Of a DNA stretch of 64,000 nucleotides, positions 47,604 to 60,675 are shown piece after piece (positions within the stretch are counted from its first letter, which is position 1; each line of letters opens with the position of its first letter). The DNA comes from Blasia pusilla (taxonomy: Eukaryota > Marchantiophyta > Marchantiopsida > Blasiales): the NCBI GenBank assembly GCA_050084515.1, contig CM114272.1:58218001-58282000 (forward strand). Direction: 5' to 3'. The notes beneath the pieces are model-generated. The model was not told the origin of the DNA. It saw only the letters and a program-made list of their open reading frames with translations, and did not search any database. The translations under genes were made by a program, and so were the position numbers.

Positions 47604-48063
47604 TATGTGTGTACAAATTGAGCTCATTGGAACTTTGCACGTTTCATCTGGTTGGCGCAACAAGATGAAGAAGAATATGGCTAACATTCTTCATTGACCA
47701 TTGGCAATTCATGGCGGATTTCCATCAGATTTTGTAGACTTGTTAGATGAATTGATAGAGTAGCGTTATTCTTTTATGTTCGCGGAGGGTGGCTCACAAT
47801 TGAGGGAGGGGGTATGCAATACTTGCCTTTCAGTAAATTTTGAAGAAGTAGTGAGTTGTATAAAATTAAATTCTGGATAATAGTCTTCGTGGAGGAAGAG
47901 CAAAGAGGAAGTTTTGTTAGAAGTGCATATATATTGATAAAATGGAAATAGAGTAGAGAATTTATGAAAGAGTAAGGTGAATGGAATTCCAATGATAAGA
48001 TGAAGAGGTTGCAAAGAACAAGCATTTGTCTTGAAGGAATGAGAAAATCTAGATGCATGGATT
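47604..48063. other. Intergenic, nothing recognised
   Basis: No domain was recognised; the open frames on the minus strand here are low-complexity. Confidence 0.4.
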
Positions 48064-48693
48064 CGTCACATCTTTTAGGATAGATTGGTGAGATCTAGTA
48101 GAACGCCTTTGTGAGTAGTGGAGGACAGGCTCAATAGGTCAAGGATGACCTGTTGAGGCCCCAAGAAACCTGAGAGAGCATGTTTCCCTTTCGTTTCGGC
48201 TCATTTGGAGCCATATTGAGGAACTTACTATTTTAGGCAAGTACTATTTTGAGTATATGATTGACTGTATATTTTTGGTAAGTGGCCCTTGACCTCCTAC
48301 ATCAGGTCAAGAGCCAAGGAGGTGACTTGGGAGCATAGGTTATCATGGAGAGAGCTGGGAGAGGGGAGGGATATACATCAAGGAGAAAGAGTTTGAGAGT
48401 TCATTCTCTCTTTGTTGAACCTCTTGGTACGAGGCGGCGGAGCTATGGTCCCTTGCCTTGTGAGTGTAACCCAAGCCTCTCATTAGGAGAGTGGGTTTGG
48501 TTTGACATTGAGAGAGACATGTGAGAGTGCACATATGTGAGAACTATGGTGTTGTGAGAGAGATTGGATCTTATTTTATTGGAGATATTTTGGTACTTCT
48601 TGTCTTGTTGTTTGGATGCCATGAGTTAGCATGGGATCGTGCGTGTTTGGTGACAACGATGTATGTTGTGTAGCGATGTGTATGCGCACGACA
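48064..48693 (+). repeat. Solo LTR-like block, family B (630 bp)
   Basis: It begins CGTCACATCTTTTAGGATAG (canonical TG changed to CG) and ends GATGTGTATGCGCACGACA. Its first ~260 bases match 8300-8551. Its last ~45 bases match the family A LTR end. The middle is different from family A. Flanks are GGATT and GATTT, so a target duplication is not certain. Confidence 0.65.
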
Positions 48694-49879
48694 GATTTCC
48701 GAAGTGTAAGAAAGAGGAAGACCTAGATGGTTATTTGCCGCACGTTGAATAAAAGGTGAGAAGATTGTATTGGCTAAGAAGAAAAGAGACCTAAGAAGAC
48801 CGTGGTTATGAACACAACATAATAGCAGAGAGACGACGAAGATAGTTTGTCTTCGTTGCAAAGACATGTTAACAAAGACCTTTCGGAGAAGACTAAGTAA
48901 GAAGAGGAGATATTCTCGTGAAGACTAAAAGCTCTTCATAATGAAGACTAAAGGAATTTCGAAGATTGTGCAATTAGAGTTAGTTTGAATAGAAAAGGCA
49001 CCACGATTGGGGGGAAACCAAAAGGGGTACGACATTTAGTTAAGTGGATCTAGTGGGACTAGGAGAGAACCGAGATAGATTGTTGATTAGGTAGTTAGAA
49101 AGATTTCAAGAGCTATCTTGCTACAAAGAAGTGCATCTTTTTTATTGATACATGGCACTTGAGCAACAAGAAAATACTTCACATTATGGTTTGCAATTTA
49201 AAAAAAAATTTTGTGCGAAGAGAAATAAAATCCATGCTGGGTATTGAATAAAAATAATTTCTTTTATTGCATGTGAAAGATTCCACTTCAAAATACAAAG
49301 TTCCATTGAACAACCAATCATGGCGTGTTGGGATGATCATATGTCACTTTTGTATAATATTCTATGGGAGCATGGTCCTCAACTAAGTTTTTACTTTTCT
49401 AGGTGTTGAAAAATTGTTTGTCCAAGGGCATTTAGCCGCGTGTCAATAAATTTTGAAAAATTTTGCATGGTTTTTTTGCAATCGCTCTACAAGCTGACTA
49501 GATATTTGGATGTATGCAAAAAGAAAACACCCTCCGAAACGATGGGTTTGAGTGCCACACTTACTTGATTCCGGAACTTTCATAGTATCACGAAGCTCTG
49601 CTAGTGGAGTAGGAGGCTATATCTGAACCCTACACTAAGCCTCAAATTGCAAAAGAGCTTGGCTTGCTCGCGTGATTTCACAATTGAAGATTCTCTTTGT
49701 TCCCAAGAAGAAATGCAAAAAAGGCTATTCACATGAAGATCTTTCTTTCCTACAAGTTTTGAGACCTAGAATACAATGTCCATCTCATTCAGAGATCAAG
49801 AGTTTAAGATTTGTAGTAAAGGGGTAGAGAAATTAGGGAATGATTTATAACCAGTCTCACCCTTCCTTTACGTGGTCCT
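48694..49879. other. Intergenic, 3' flank of the kelch gene
   Basis: There is purine-rich sequence with repeated GAAGACTAA blocks at 48870-48960, possibly decayed LTR sequence. The end near 49879 should include the kelch gene 3' untranslated region. No domain was recognised. Confidence 0.4.
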
Positions 49880-52800
49880 TTAGACGGGATAGGTGGTCAA
49901 GGCTGCATTGTCGTTGTAGGAGTCATCTTTGAGGTAGACATAAACATGTGGGTGGTCGGTGTCTAGGTACAGAGCTGTTGTATCCAGGGCTGGACAGATC
50001 AGTCTGTCAAGACATGCGTCAGCTCCACCAAAAACAAAAGCCAGCCCTCCTGCTGTTGCTGCAGCGGTACGAAAACGAGCAGTTGGAATCATAGCCTTTT
50101 CAACCCATGTCCCGTCCGTAGCATAGAACACCTGCGAAAGGAACCTCTTTTCGGTTAGAAATATGCGGTGCGTTGGAGAAGAGAATCCGATTGAGAAGCA
50201 CTCCAACTCTATCTATTCCTAGAGTACAAATTTGTAAACTCCATTTGAAACAAGTGAAGAGATAACTGATGCCTACGAACACTTCAAAAAGAAACACAGA
50301 CGAGTAAAAAGTCTAGTGGGTTCCAGCTTCAAAACAGTGAAATCGATTCCCCACGGGTTTGATTCTTACTTGCTAATTATCAGAGTTGGTGTCACACTTT
50401 TTTAAGAATCTTCTTTGGGATTTTGGATTTAGGTGTCCTTACCTCGTTCGTATGCTTGGGGTACTTGAGATTCTGGTCATTGCGATAGTGACCTTCCCCA
50501 CCTATAAGCAGCAGCTTTCCACCAGGGAGAGTCGTGATAGCCTGCAAATTGATCACATAAACTGAATTGGAAATGAGACAACATTACCTACTTCTTGGAA
50601 GCTGTCTCATTAGGGATCCAACCCAAACGGCCGCATAGAATTCGAGTACACAATTTAACAAGCAGGACATATAGCTATTCTTTAAGTGAACGTTTTGGAA
50701 GCATTTCAGATTATTAGCATTGAAAGCATTCCATCACCAGGTTTTGCTCACGTTTGTACTTTAGGACATGATTCCTCATAAACGGTAACCCAAAACATAC
50801 GCACCCCATCTCCGCGAGGTGTGAGGAGGTCTGGTTGCTTAGTCCATAACGTCGTATTCGGGTTGTATGATTCCATTGCAGATGAGAAGGAATCCTGATC
50901 AGAGCTGTTGCCACTATCCTGGACCACAGGCAAACCATCTGCTTCATGAGGAAGCAATATTCGTCGAAAGGAAAACTTGTATACCCTAGACGGTGACAGG
51001 TTCCATCATAAATTATCCAGATTGTTCATGAGCAAGCCTCAAGGATTACACTTAACACATTGATGCAGCTACGTACATAGTATCCACCAAGGACATAAAG
51101 TTCCCCGTTGAAATCTGCACACATAAGATCTCCTCGTGGTGTAGGCATTGGCTTTCCAGACGTCCATGTATTGGTTTGGGGATCATATATCTGGACCGTG
51201 CTCAGGTACCCATAATTCGCATCGTAGCCACCGACCAAGTAAACCTGTAGACTTGCCACCGACCCAAACATTAATCCCAAGGGACAAGGCTAAACTAATC
51301 CTGTCATAAAACCTAACACTTTTGGACATTTTTGGTACTATTTCCATTCCCACAAGAGGTACATCTAACTGTAGAGTTCACAATTGAGTGTGAAAAAACG
51401 ATTATCATTTCCACAGTTACTATACCTATCATTTTCTTTCAGAAATTGGCTAATATTGTTTTATCACTCTCATTGTCATCAATGAATTATCTCCTCCGCC
51501 ACACGTACCTCTGTCACACTATTGTTTGATTCCCGCTACAAGTCGACCGTAGAATATTTTAGAGAACCCATATTTTGAACGACCATAGTTCCCTAATCCC
51601 AAATCCCTAGGAACGATGGCTGGTAGTTTAAGCACTAGACTGCATTGTATTCAACAATCCTCCACTTAAAATTTTTTGCCCATCAAAGATCATAGTGTTC
51701 TCCTGGCGAAAAGAAGATCCTTGTTTGGCTATGATACCGTCCATGACCCCCGAGCACTATCTTCTAGGCACTCCGAGGATTTTGGGTTGGCCATCTTGTT
51801 CTCAAACGCCAGACTAATGACATGGAATTCTTTTGCAACAACTGAATTTCATTGTCTGATTCAATTTGGGGTCTTCACTGATCCAAGAGTCTTCACTGAT
51901 CCAAGAATATTACAAATCCGGCCAACCAGTCGAGTGGGCTCAAAGGCTAGAATAACTGTCTTCCAAAGAAAGAAAACACTCTGTTCCTCTGTTCCTAGGT
52001 CTGCATGCATCATTTCGAGAAAATTGAAAAAGAACAGGGTAAACAAGTCGAGTATGGGTATGGCGACATCGGAGGAACCTTGCCATAGAGCGCGGCGGCG
52101 CAGGGATCACTTTGGGGCTCCGGAAGGTCAGCTCCCTGAGACCATGTGTCGGTCGCTATGTCGTAAATAAGGGTCATAAGCGAGAGTGATGCCGCTACGT
52201 CGGTCTCATTGTTTCGCCCGCCGACCACGTAGATCTTATCTGTTCAAGGCAAACACAAATGCAGGAACTAAATAAGATATTTCGTTTTGCAATTTAATGT
52301 TCTAGACGTTCAGTCTTTTCGTCCAATAGTCATTCATTTATTTCGCTAATGAGATTAGACACTGTCGAGATGAGAACAAGAAAGGGAGAGAAAGGACACA
52401 TGAGAGAAGCAAGTAAGTTATTGTGGACGCTTGCCGTTGATCAAAATATCTCGTTGCGACGGCCAACTTTCAAACATCCGAGACTGGCATTTTTATGAGG
52501 AGAAAATAGAATGAATGGATGGCAATTTTAAGATCACAGTAAGAGCAAGAAACGATGAAAGATAGGGTGCTGAGATCCAATAACAGTTTCACGGTAGTGC
52601 GCAGACAAAGGATTCTCCCAGCTAGCTCCGATGTGCGTAAAATCATAGTTACGGAGATAAAGTGTTCCGAGTTCTCACGATTCATCGACGTTAAATACAG
52701 CTTAAGCCCACTTTGCATTCAAAACCCACTTGCACCAAGAAGACATGGAGGGTACTGTGATAACTCCAAAATGCTTCTCTGTAGATGCTTCTCTACTGTG

Positions 52801-54837
52801 AAGCCTTGGTCGGACAGTTCTAGCAAATAGAATTTGTACGGACGGAGCCAAGAACCACCTGAGTTCAGTGGTTTCCTTCTGGGATGTCACAGTAGAGAAG
52901 CATCTACAGGCCTCAACAATGTTAAAACCAAGTTATTTGGAGATAGTTGACCCAGCCTCCCGACTTTCGAGCTCAGAGGTGGGAAAGATCTACCTCACAC
53001 AGAGACAAGATATATATCCAATTGCATTCCACACTCGGGCTGTAGGAGTACGGGACTAATTCAACGTACACATGCGTGCCTTAGCATCGTATCCGTCGGG
53101 CTGATTACAATTGAAACAGTTTTTGACAAGAATTTTATTCACTAGAGGTCAGAGAGCGAGGTTTGATGTTTTCTTTCCTAATCCACGAGGATCCAGAGTC
53201 AGAGATATTACTGTCAAGCAGAGCAGCACCGAATCGATAGCGGGGCTCTAAGAGCGCTGCCTTGGCAGTATAGTTGTGGAAAGTAGCATCATACAGCCAA
53301 AGTTGATCCACCACAGTTCCATTCGCATCAGCGCCTCCGATTATGTACACCTGTTCGTCGACTCCAATTGCCGCATGATCTGTCAATGGCCCTGACACAT
53401 TCGAACCCACAGCTTTGATTATGAGTATGCCAGATTTCATCTCCAGTCCATGATTTCCAAACCAATTTCAATTTGCTGCGCCGTAGGCTCAATTCATTCT
53501 CATGACCGGATCGAGGTATGTTCTGAAGCCGAAGGTAGATCACGTTCTCCTTTCTGATTCCAACTAATTTGTCTATTTAGACTGACCTTGAAAACAATTA
53601 AGCACTGACATTCAAAAGGGTAGTCCGGCGGTGGACCTGTTCTTTTTAATATTTAAACAAAAAGGGTCATGAAAATCTTCGTTACATTACTGTAAAAAAA
53701 AAACCGAACGAAAGTGACCTTTGGTTTACAATCCACACTTATAGAAGCAAGTGCAGAGCTAAAATACTAATGTCAAGAAGCACTCGGAAACTCTTTTCAA
53801 ATCTCTCAATTTAATTTCTTGATTTCGTCAAGTCTCTCAACTTAATTACATGATTTCGGATGACAGCAAAAGAATGGCAAATCTTTCTATGGTGAGTACC
53901 GGAAGTCAAGTCTTGCTCGCGTGAAAGCAAAGCTCTGCGTGGATCAGTAAATGAGAGAATAAGCATTAATTGACTTCGACTGATTCTCTGTGATACCATA
54001 ATCTTTGGCAAACGCCGCAGACTCGTTTCCTGGACTTACTGATGCCCGAGTTGACTCGTGTTCACGTCCCTTGGGTATGGACAGTACTAAGTCAGTTATT
54101 TAACTCTGTAAGGACGATATACTCGATTCCCATAAAGTAAGAAAATCATCATCGTGGTAGGAGAGAAAAATGAAAAAAAAAATGCAACGGAGCACGAAAT
54201 GAATTGATCCAAATCCTTGCAATTGACTCACATGACGAGAAACTCAAAATTATTCACAGGAAGGAGTTGACATGGACAAAGGAACGCCATGATCTCAGGA
54301 CTGTAACTTGTGGAGAAAATAAGGATCATTTGGTTCACGGGATGACAAAACATATGATCGTAAGCGCTGCATAAGCACAAATTGAGACAGACCATAAGTA
54401 CCAGAAAACGGTGAGGGGAGCATGCCACTGCACTGAAAGTAAGAGAAGAAAAACATTCACAGCGCGTTTAGAAAATACCGGCCACTACCTGGAAGATTCT
54501 GTCTTACTGACCAAAAACCACTTCCACGGAACAGACTGCCTCCGTAAGTGAGTCCACGAGATGTGTGATCTCCAGAGTAGCTGGCGAACGTGACGTTGGG
54601 ATGGGGGAGGAGACCTTCTCTCGCTTTCAGTCGCCGAATTGTCCTTGCCTGCATGCCCGCAACGATGATGAGAGCTAGAAGAACTATGGCCAATAAAAAT
54701 AGAATGACGGCAGTGATTTTTTGGCAGCGCTTCACAGATCGCTTGATCTGTTGGAGCTCTTGATTGAAGTTGGCGAACGCGCCATCGCCTGCATCTGCGA
54801 AGTAACCAGGCCCCTTGTTCCTTCCCTGCATCTCCAT
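49880..54837 (-). CDS. Membrane-anchored kelch-repeat protein, seven exons
   Basis: Kelch propellers bind proteins or sugars. Plant members with an N-terminal anchor are thought to sit in the secretory pathway, but the substrate is unknown. Exons in order are 54837-54489, 53391-53212, 52239-52079, 51244-51077, 50918-50805, 50541-50443 and 50131-49880. All junctions are GT-AG, with 1323 coding bases and 440 residues. The first ATG starts a short polar head; a basic stretch (KRSVKRCQK, ~33-40) precedes a membrane helix at 41-62 (ITAVILFLLAIVLLALIIVA). A linker leads to six Gly-Gly strands: VYIIGGAD, IYVVGGRN, VYLVGGYD, LYVLGGYY, LLLIGGEG and FVFGGAD. Each is followed by a Tyr and a WxxG/W-type segment, which fits a six-bladed propeller. 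The tail ends with DTDHPHVYVYLKD. Junction phases agree throughout. The acceptor at 53391 is the least well supported. Membrane orientation (probably type II) is inferred. Confidence 0.9.
52780..52908. repeat. Perfect 22-bp inverted repeat in a kelch-gene intron
   Basis: The arms are 52780-52801 (starting TGTAGATGCTTCTC) and 52887-52908 (its exact reverse complement), separated by 85 bases. It lies in the intron between 53211 and 52240. The pairing extends by one or two bases outward. It may be a small element, or a foldback RNA when transcribed. Confidence 0.8.
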
Positions 54838-56175
54838 CCCTCACGTCTGCTCTACCGCGCACTCCCTCTCTGCGCCTCTCCCAATAACTTAGATTTGATC
54901 GATCTCGGACTCAGCGAGCGCTCGAGCGATCAAGATCGACCTCGAGCTCTGCCGGTCTCCTCCTCCGCGTCTCCTCTTTCAACTCCGCATTCTCCCTCCT
55001 GTCTCCCTTCTACATCAAGTGGCCCCTTACCAATCCGATGCGTCCGTCAGTTCCCACGTCGCGTTGAATGGCCGTTGAAGGGTGTTTCCAGTGAAGTTCT
55101 AGACTGACGGATGGTGGATTTTAGTATGCATAGAGAAATATAAACTTTAATACAAAAGTATATAAGAAATAAAATAATGGGATAATAAGATAATTTGTTC
55201 TTTGATAATAATTTTATTTATTGACTAATAATTTAATTAATTTATAATATAATCAGTGATGTTAAGTATACACCAAGAAAAAATAATAACATAATTCAAG
55301 TTTGACAAAATGTTTCCTTAATTTACATTTGATGGGAGGAGAGATTGAGTTTCAATGAATAAGATATTTCTTAAATTTTAAAGAATGGTGATTTAGGGGA
55401 ATGTATTTACTTAGAAGAGTGGGATGCTATTACTCTTCTAAGATTTAAGGAAATAGAAATTATATTCAAAATTTGAAAGGAAAAATATGATTATTAAAAA
55501 AAACAATCATACAAATTTCAATTTCATATTTTGGGATAGGAAATGAATTTAATAAAAATGGAAATAATATCATTATTTAAGATTGACTTATAATTTAAAT
55601 AATGGACGGTTTATTTTGGAAAGGAAGAGTAGGAGGAGAAGAAAAATTATTTAAAAGAGTTGGGTATTATTTAAAAGTGAAATGTTATTAATTTTTTAAA
55701 ATTTTAAAAATGAGAAATTAAATTTAAATATTTATAAATTTAAAAATCATTTTTTGCTACAGTCTCTTTAATTATATATCAATTAACATTTATTATAAAT
55801 AAATAAATTACTAAGAAATTTACAGTCAACGGGTCATTGGTCTTTTGAATTAATAAAATCATTCAAAATTTATTTAAATGGCAGATAAAAATATCAAATT
55901 AATTAAGAAAATATAAACCTATCAAAATCAGATATAAAAACAATAAGTCCTATATTAGCATTTTTATTAGGGCACACCATGCCGTGCATGCATGGTGTAC
56001 TCTAATAAGCTGGATTTTGGCATGTACTAGTGGAACGCAAACCTATTTATCATTTGGGTGTGTTTGAAACATTCTAACATTTGGAGGTAATTATTATTAT
56101 TAGTGGGCAGACTAATCATGTTACATGTAAAATCTGTTTTTTATTCCCCTATTACTATTAGAAGAAAAAAACTAT
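54838..56175. other. 5' flank of the kelch gene, then AT-rich tract
   Basis: 54838-55110 is C-rich and is the likely promoter/leader of the minus-strand kelch gene. 55130-55950 is very AT-rich with no gene. At 55973-56003 a hairpin (ACACCATGC ... GCATGGTGT) is followed by CTCTAA|T, which would fit a Helitron 3' end, but no 5' end is clear. Confidence 0.4.
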
Positions 56176-56267
56176 TTGGCTAACGTCAATATTCTCCCGT
56201 CAAAAGAAGATTCCAATCCAATTGACTAACGTCAATATTCTCCCGTCAAAAGAAGTTTCCAATCCAA
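56176..56267. repeat. 46-bp tandem duplication (two copies)
   Basis: Copies at 56176-56221 and 56222-56267 share CTAACGTCAATATTCTCCCG and TTCCAATCCAA and differ at only a couple of positions. Confidence 0.9.
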
Positions 56268-59200
56268 GTCTTGACGGGCTACGCCGCTACGGTGACACGC
56301 AAATGAAGGGCAATTCCCTTCAAGATACAAGCGTGCGGCAATTTGTAGTGTCTTGTATAGGCCCCACCATTGTCTTTCGAAGTTATCTGTCTTCCGTTGA
56401 CGTTGGCGTGTGGTGATGTCGCGGCAACAGAGCGGTTAGAAGAAAGAGCTTTGCCTTTTTCTGATATCTGGCGTGCAATTCCTCGCTTGAACTTCTCAGG
56501 AATGGGAGCGGATCGCATTCCGCGAGATTGAATCAGATCTGCTTGTGGGGGGGAATGCCCCCTTCTTCCTTTTCTGGTCGTGTTGTGGCCTTCAGGTTTT
56601 GACTCTTTGAGTCCCCCTCTTTTGTACTTCCGATGGGTTTTCCATCACTCGTTTTTATCGAAGTGCATCTTTGTTGTGCTAGGTTCTTAATCGATGTCTC
56701 CTGCATCCAGTGGTAGCTTTGCTTCGTCCGGCGCAAACTTTGCTGCGGGCGTCGATCGAGTTTTCGAGTTGACTCCGCTGTACAGTAATCGGTCATGTCA
56801 TGTCAGATGCATTCACCGCTCAATCCGGTGCCCGACTTAAAGTCGATTGAGCCAATCCATTGCTTGTTTGGTGTCGATACTTCAATTATGCGTCATATGA
56901 TGCTGCAGACGTCCACACGCTCCGGAAACGTCCAACAATCGCTGGCTTTTGGAAACAAGAAACTGCGAGGCATTGGAGGTACAATCCGGTCTACAGTAGA
57001 TGTGAATGGGGTCCACCTTCGACACAGCGCCTGTGGCACCGCACACTTGTCTCCTAGCTATATGTTACTATTTCAAGTCGCATGTCCTTTCACTCTTCGG
57101 TTGTATATTGGCTTCCTGGTACGGCACATTTGTGAAGTTTTTTACCATTGAGATGTACTTCAGCAGTCGCATTTCCGTGAAGCTGGCCTCCGCTGGCGGC
57201 ATCATGCGCATGTCATTGACCAGAACTCTGCATCCTCCGATCTGCAATTAACTTAACTCATATTGACCTTGTACAGATGTCAGGCCCGCAATTAGTCCAA
57301 GCTTTAAGTCTTATGATCTAAATTTGAGTACACATCTGTCACCGAATTCCGATCTTGAGCGTCCATCGATCGTTTTCTTCATTTGCGGTACGTCTGGAAT
57401 CTACCTTTGAATCTGAAATTTCTGTCAATCGTAAGTGTGCCCAAATCTCGCTTGTTTGGAAGAGAAAAAAAGCGTCTATTCTGCCGAATATCTTACAAGT
57501 TGTAAGAGGTCTCACTTTGGTAGTCTCGCAATTAATCCTTTCTTGAAAAATTAACGTTACTTTCACAGTAACGGTGCTGGTCGGATCCGCCACATTCTTC
57601 TCTTTCTTCTGATTTGCTTTACACCTAGTGTACAGCACAGTGTGTTGCGGTTCTAGTTTCGTTCTATCCATTTGCTGTAATTGTTTGTATGCCTTTGAAG
57701 ATGTGACGATGGTGAATTACGTACTACTTCATAATTCTGACGCCATTTGCAACTATTGTTGCCTTCGACTTCGGACATCAGTTTCCAGTAGGAGTGAGCG
57801 CTGGGTCTTGGATATTGATGGAGTCAGCAGCCACCAAGCAGTAGGTAGTCTCGATCATGCACCCATTGTAAGTAATATAAAGTATGTGTGGCCCTGCTGT
57901 ACCCGTGCCATCCGCCGCGATATTATCGTTTCGTGGAGTTGAGATTTCACGCTTCTCTGAAAGTCTTCGTATCATTGTTTATTCACCAGATTCGAAAATT
58001 GTGTAGGTTTCGAATCGATCGGCTTTTCAACATTCCAGACAATTCTGGTACGTCTTCCATGCAATCGTTCAAGAGAGATTACAAGTAGATATTTTCCTCT
58101 TTCATCTTTCTCAGTTCTGCCCTTGTAGTGGTCAGAATGGATAAAGATCGTTCATCTGCTAAGGTTGCGCATTTCGAATCGATTATTGCGACATTTTAGC
58201 ACACACGCTCCGCGTCCTCTAGATATTCAGATATATACCTCCAAGATTTGTATGGTGCGATTCGGTCGATGTGCTTTCGAATGGTTCGTAACAGACGTGT
58301 CGTCGCACTCACTCTAGTTCAGTAAATCTCGTCTGCAAATCACGCCCATTTCGGTTATCGAGCATTGTTTGAATTTGACCATGATAACACCAAGCTCGTA
58401 TCGAATCTAGGAAATCCTGGTTGTGTTGCACCTAGAGTGATTCCATAATATTCCAAATTGACGATAATTCAAGTGGATAATTTGAATTATCCTAGGGCAT
58501 CACTCGTAATTCAAGCAATTCATTGCTAGAGCCATGTTCTCCTCCAGCTTCCAACCACAGTTCTAGAGTTTGATTGGTTATTCTTTCGAATCCCTGTTTT
58601 AGGGTGGTAAGTACGTTCATTTCTCTGGGCATCTTCTTGAGATATTATTTGTGTTTAGAGTATACGGTCCTTTCGAAAAGAATAGCTATTAAGCTCTAGA
58701 CTTCCATGCCCTACCTAGCAGCTGCACACATGGTACTTCAGTTCTACAAATAAACGAAAGTCATGGGTGCCATCGATCAGTCGATCAGGCAAGCCACCTT
58801 ATCCATACCTCTCGCTTTTTGCAGTTGACTTTCCTATGGTTCCAGATTCGCCTGACGGGAATTGATCGCGATATCTCGGTCGCAGGACACCGCACTTTCT
58901 CACGAATTTTCCTGTCTTGTTTTTATGTGCTCCCCTACCTGCTCACGTCTCCATCCTGCAGATCTAGGGCAACCGACTTCGTGATGGGTTCTTAGGAACT
59001 GCAATCAGAGATGCACTTGTGTCTCTTGTCTTTCTCCTACACATTCCCCAGTCTTGTGGGCATATGGTCTCCGTGCGTATTCTGACAGGGTGGACGAATC
59101 ACCCCACTTTCCACAGTTTCTGCAAACTTTCCCCACTTCAGAACCGCTGATAACTCGACTCGTCGAAACCTTATGTTACTCCGGTCGATTCACGCACGCT

Positions 59201-59849
59201 AGAAATCAATTCAAACGATATGCACCCTCGTCTAAACAAGCTACCGCTTGAATCTTAAAATTTGAATTTAACTTGAATATGGTAAAGATTTTGGATAAAC
59301 AAAAATCATAATATATAGTTCTTGCTTGTACGAAAGGCCTCATCCCTCTCCATCCCGAGAGAGAGGGAAGATTGTTTGTTCCCTTCTGAAGATGTTCCTT
59401 TCATTTGCGTCCCATCCACCACATTTCATTCATTATGCTCTTCCAATTTCTAGTCTTCGTAGAAAAAGTTAGTCCTAATCTTCTCTTCTTAGAGGAGGGA
59501 GAGGTTTTTTTAAATTCGTCTACCCCTTCTTTATTCGATTCAATTCCAGTGATTTTTCTTTCTCTCTTGTTAAAAGGCACTTACTAATTGCTGTGCTTAG
59601 AGAATGTCAAGTGTAATAAATGATATTTTTCACGGATGCAAAATTCTAATTTTGATATTTCCAATTCAGATTTTACCATTTCATTTCATTTATTTTCTTG
59701 ATCAGGTATCTATGATGAGGAGATTATCCAAAACAGAAAATCAACATATAAAAGTGATCTTGCAAAAAACAAATGCAAATTATGTTTCAAGAATTCATGG
59801 ATTCTTAGTGAGAATATTTTTTTGAAGAATGTATGTATTCGTTGATACC
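56268..59849. other. Long stretch without recognised gene
   Basis: This region has a more even base composition than its flanks, but the open frames are short (up to ~118 codons), overlap on both strands and show no domain. No tRNA, rRNA or snRNA was recognised by eye. It could hold a non-coding transcript or an old element. Between 59260 and 59850 it becomes AT-rich and merges with copia remains. Confidence 0.35.
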
Positions 59850-59859
59850 ATATCTTTGG

Positions 59860-60250
59860 GGTTGGCTTCAACCCATACAATACTTGATGAAGTAGGTGTA
59901 CTTTCTCTTCTAATCCGGATGTCTCAAAACCTCATGATTGAAATATATATACTTCATCCTTTGATACTTCCGTTTAGAAAATTTAATGCATACTTGATAT
60001 CATATTAGTATACTAGGCCAATATTTTTTTCTTGCCACAATAAGAACAATTTGAATAGTTATCATCTTTGTAAGAGGAGACAAAGTCTCGTACTAATCAA
60101 AATCTTTGATTTGTATACAACCTTGCTTTGGGTTTATCCAATTTAACGTTCGACTTGTACATTCATTTGGTGCAAATTATCTTCTTATCCTTTGGCTTCT
60201 TAACCAAAGTCAAAGTATGATTGCTTGAAATAGTGTCCATCTCTATTCGC
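59860..60250 (-). pseudogene. Copia reverse transcriptase start, decayed
   Basis: Minus-strand fragments include a YETLSPLTKMITIQIVL-like text in mixed frames. Copia RT has YxETFSPVxKxTTIRxxL here. A YFIKYCMG text resembles the KALYGLKQ region. Several stops and frame changes are present. Confidence 0.55.
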
Positions 60251-60472
60251 ATGATCCGAGATCTCCTTCCATTGAGAATCAATTGCAGCCTCAGTCAAGC
60301 ATATTGGTCCTTCCATCTTCAAAACCTTCTTCATTAAAGCCATATTGACAAGATCTACAGAAGCTCCATTCTTCTTCTCTAGTATCTTGGATCTTCTAGG
60401 ATGAATAACTACTTCATCACTTGCTCATGGATCCTTACCATCCAAAAGCTGCTTTATCCACTTAGGATATGA

Positions 60473-60675
60473 CAACCAAGGTTGCATGAAAATGGATAAG
60501 TCCGCACAGATCCACGGACATGCCGCTTGGGTAACCGCGGCTCGCATCCGAGCGCGCCCACCGAGCCCATAGTGTAGACCCGGGCTTGTCGAGCCCTCAT
60601 TGATTTTGTGGCCCACACGTGGCCTGTACGATTCCGCAGGTCGCGATGGGCCCCTATTGGACGGGCTTAGGGCCC
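60473..60675. repeat. Inserted repeat with GGTTGCA end and GC-rich palindromic part
   Basis: It starts AAGGTTGCATGAAAATGG, like the element ends at 16031 and 61487. It then runs into a GC-rich part (GAGCCCATAGTGTAGACCCG) that resembles the fold-back at 62880-63120. It splits the copia RT-integrase region. Confidence 0.5.
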
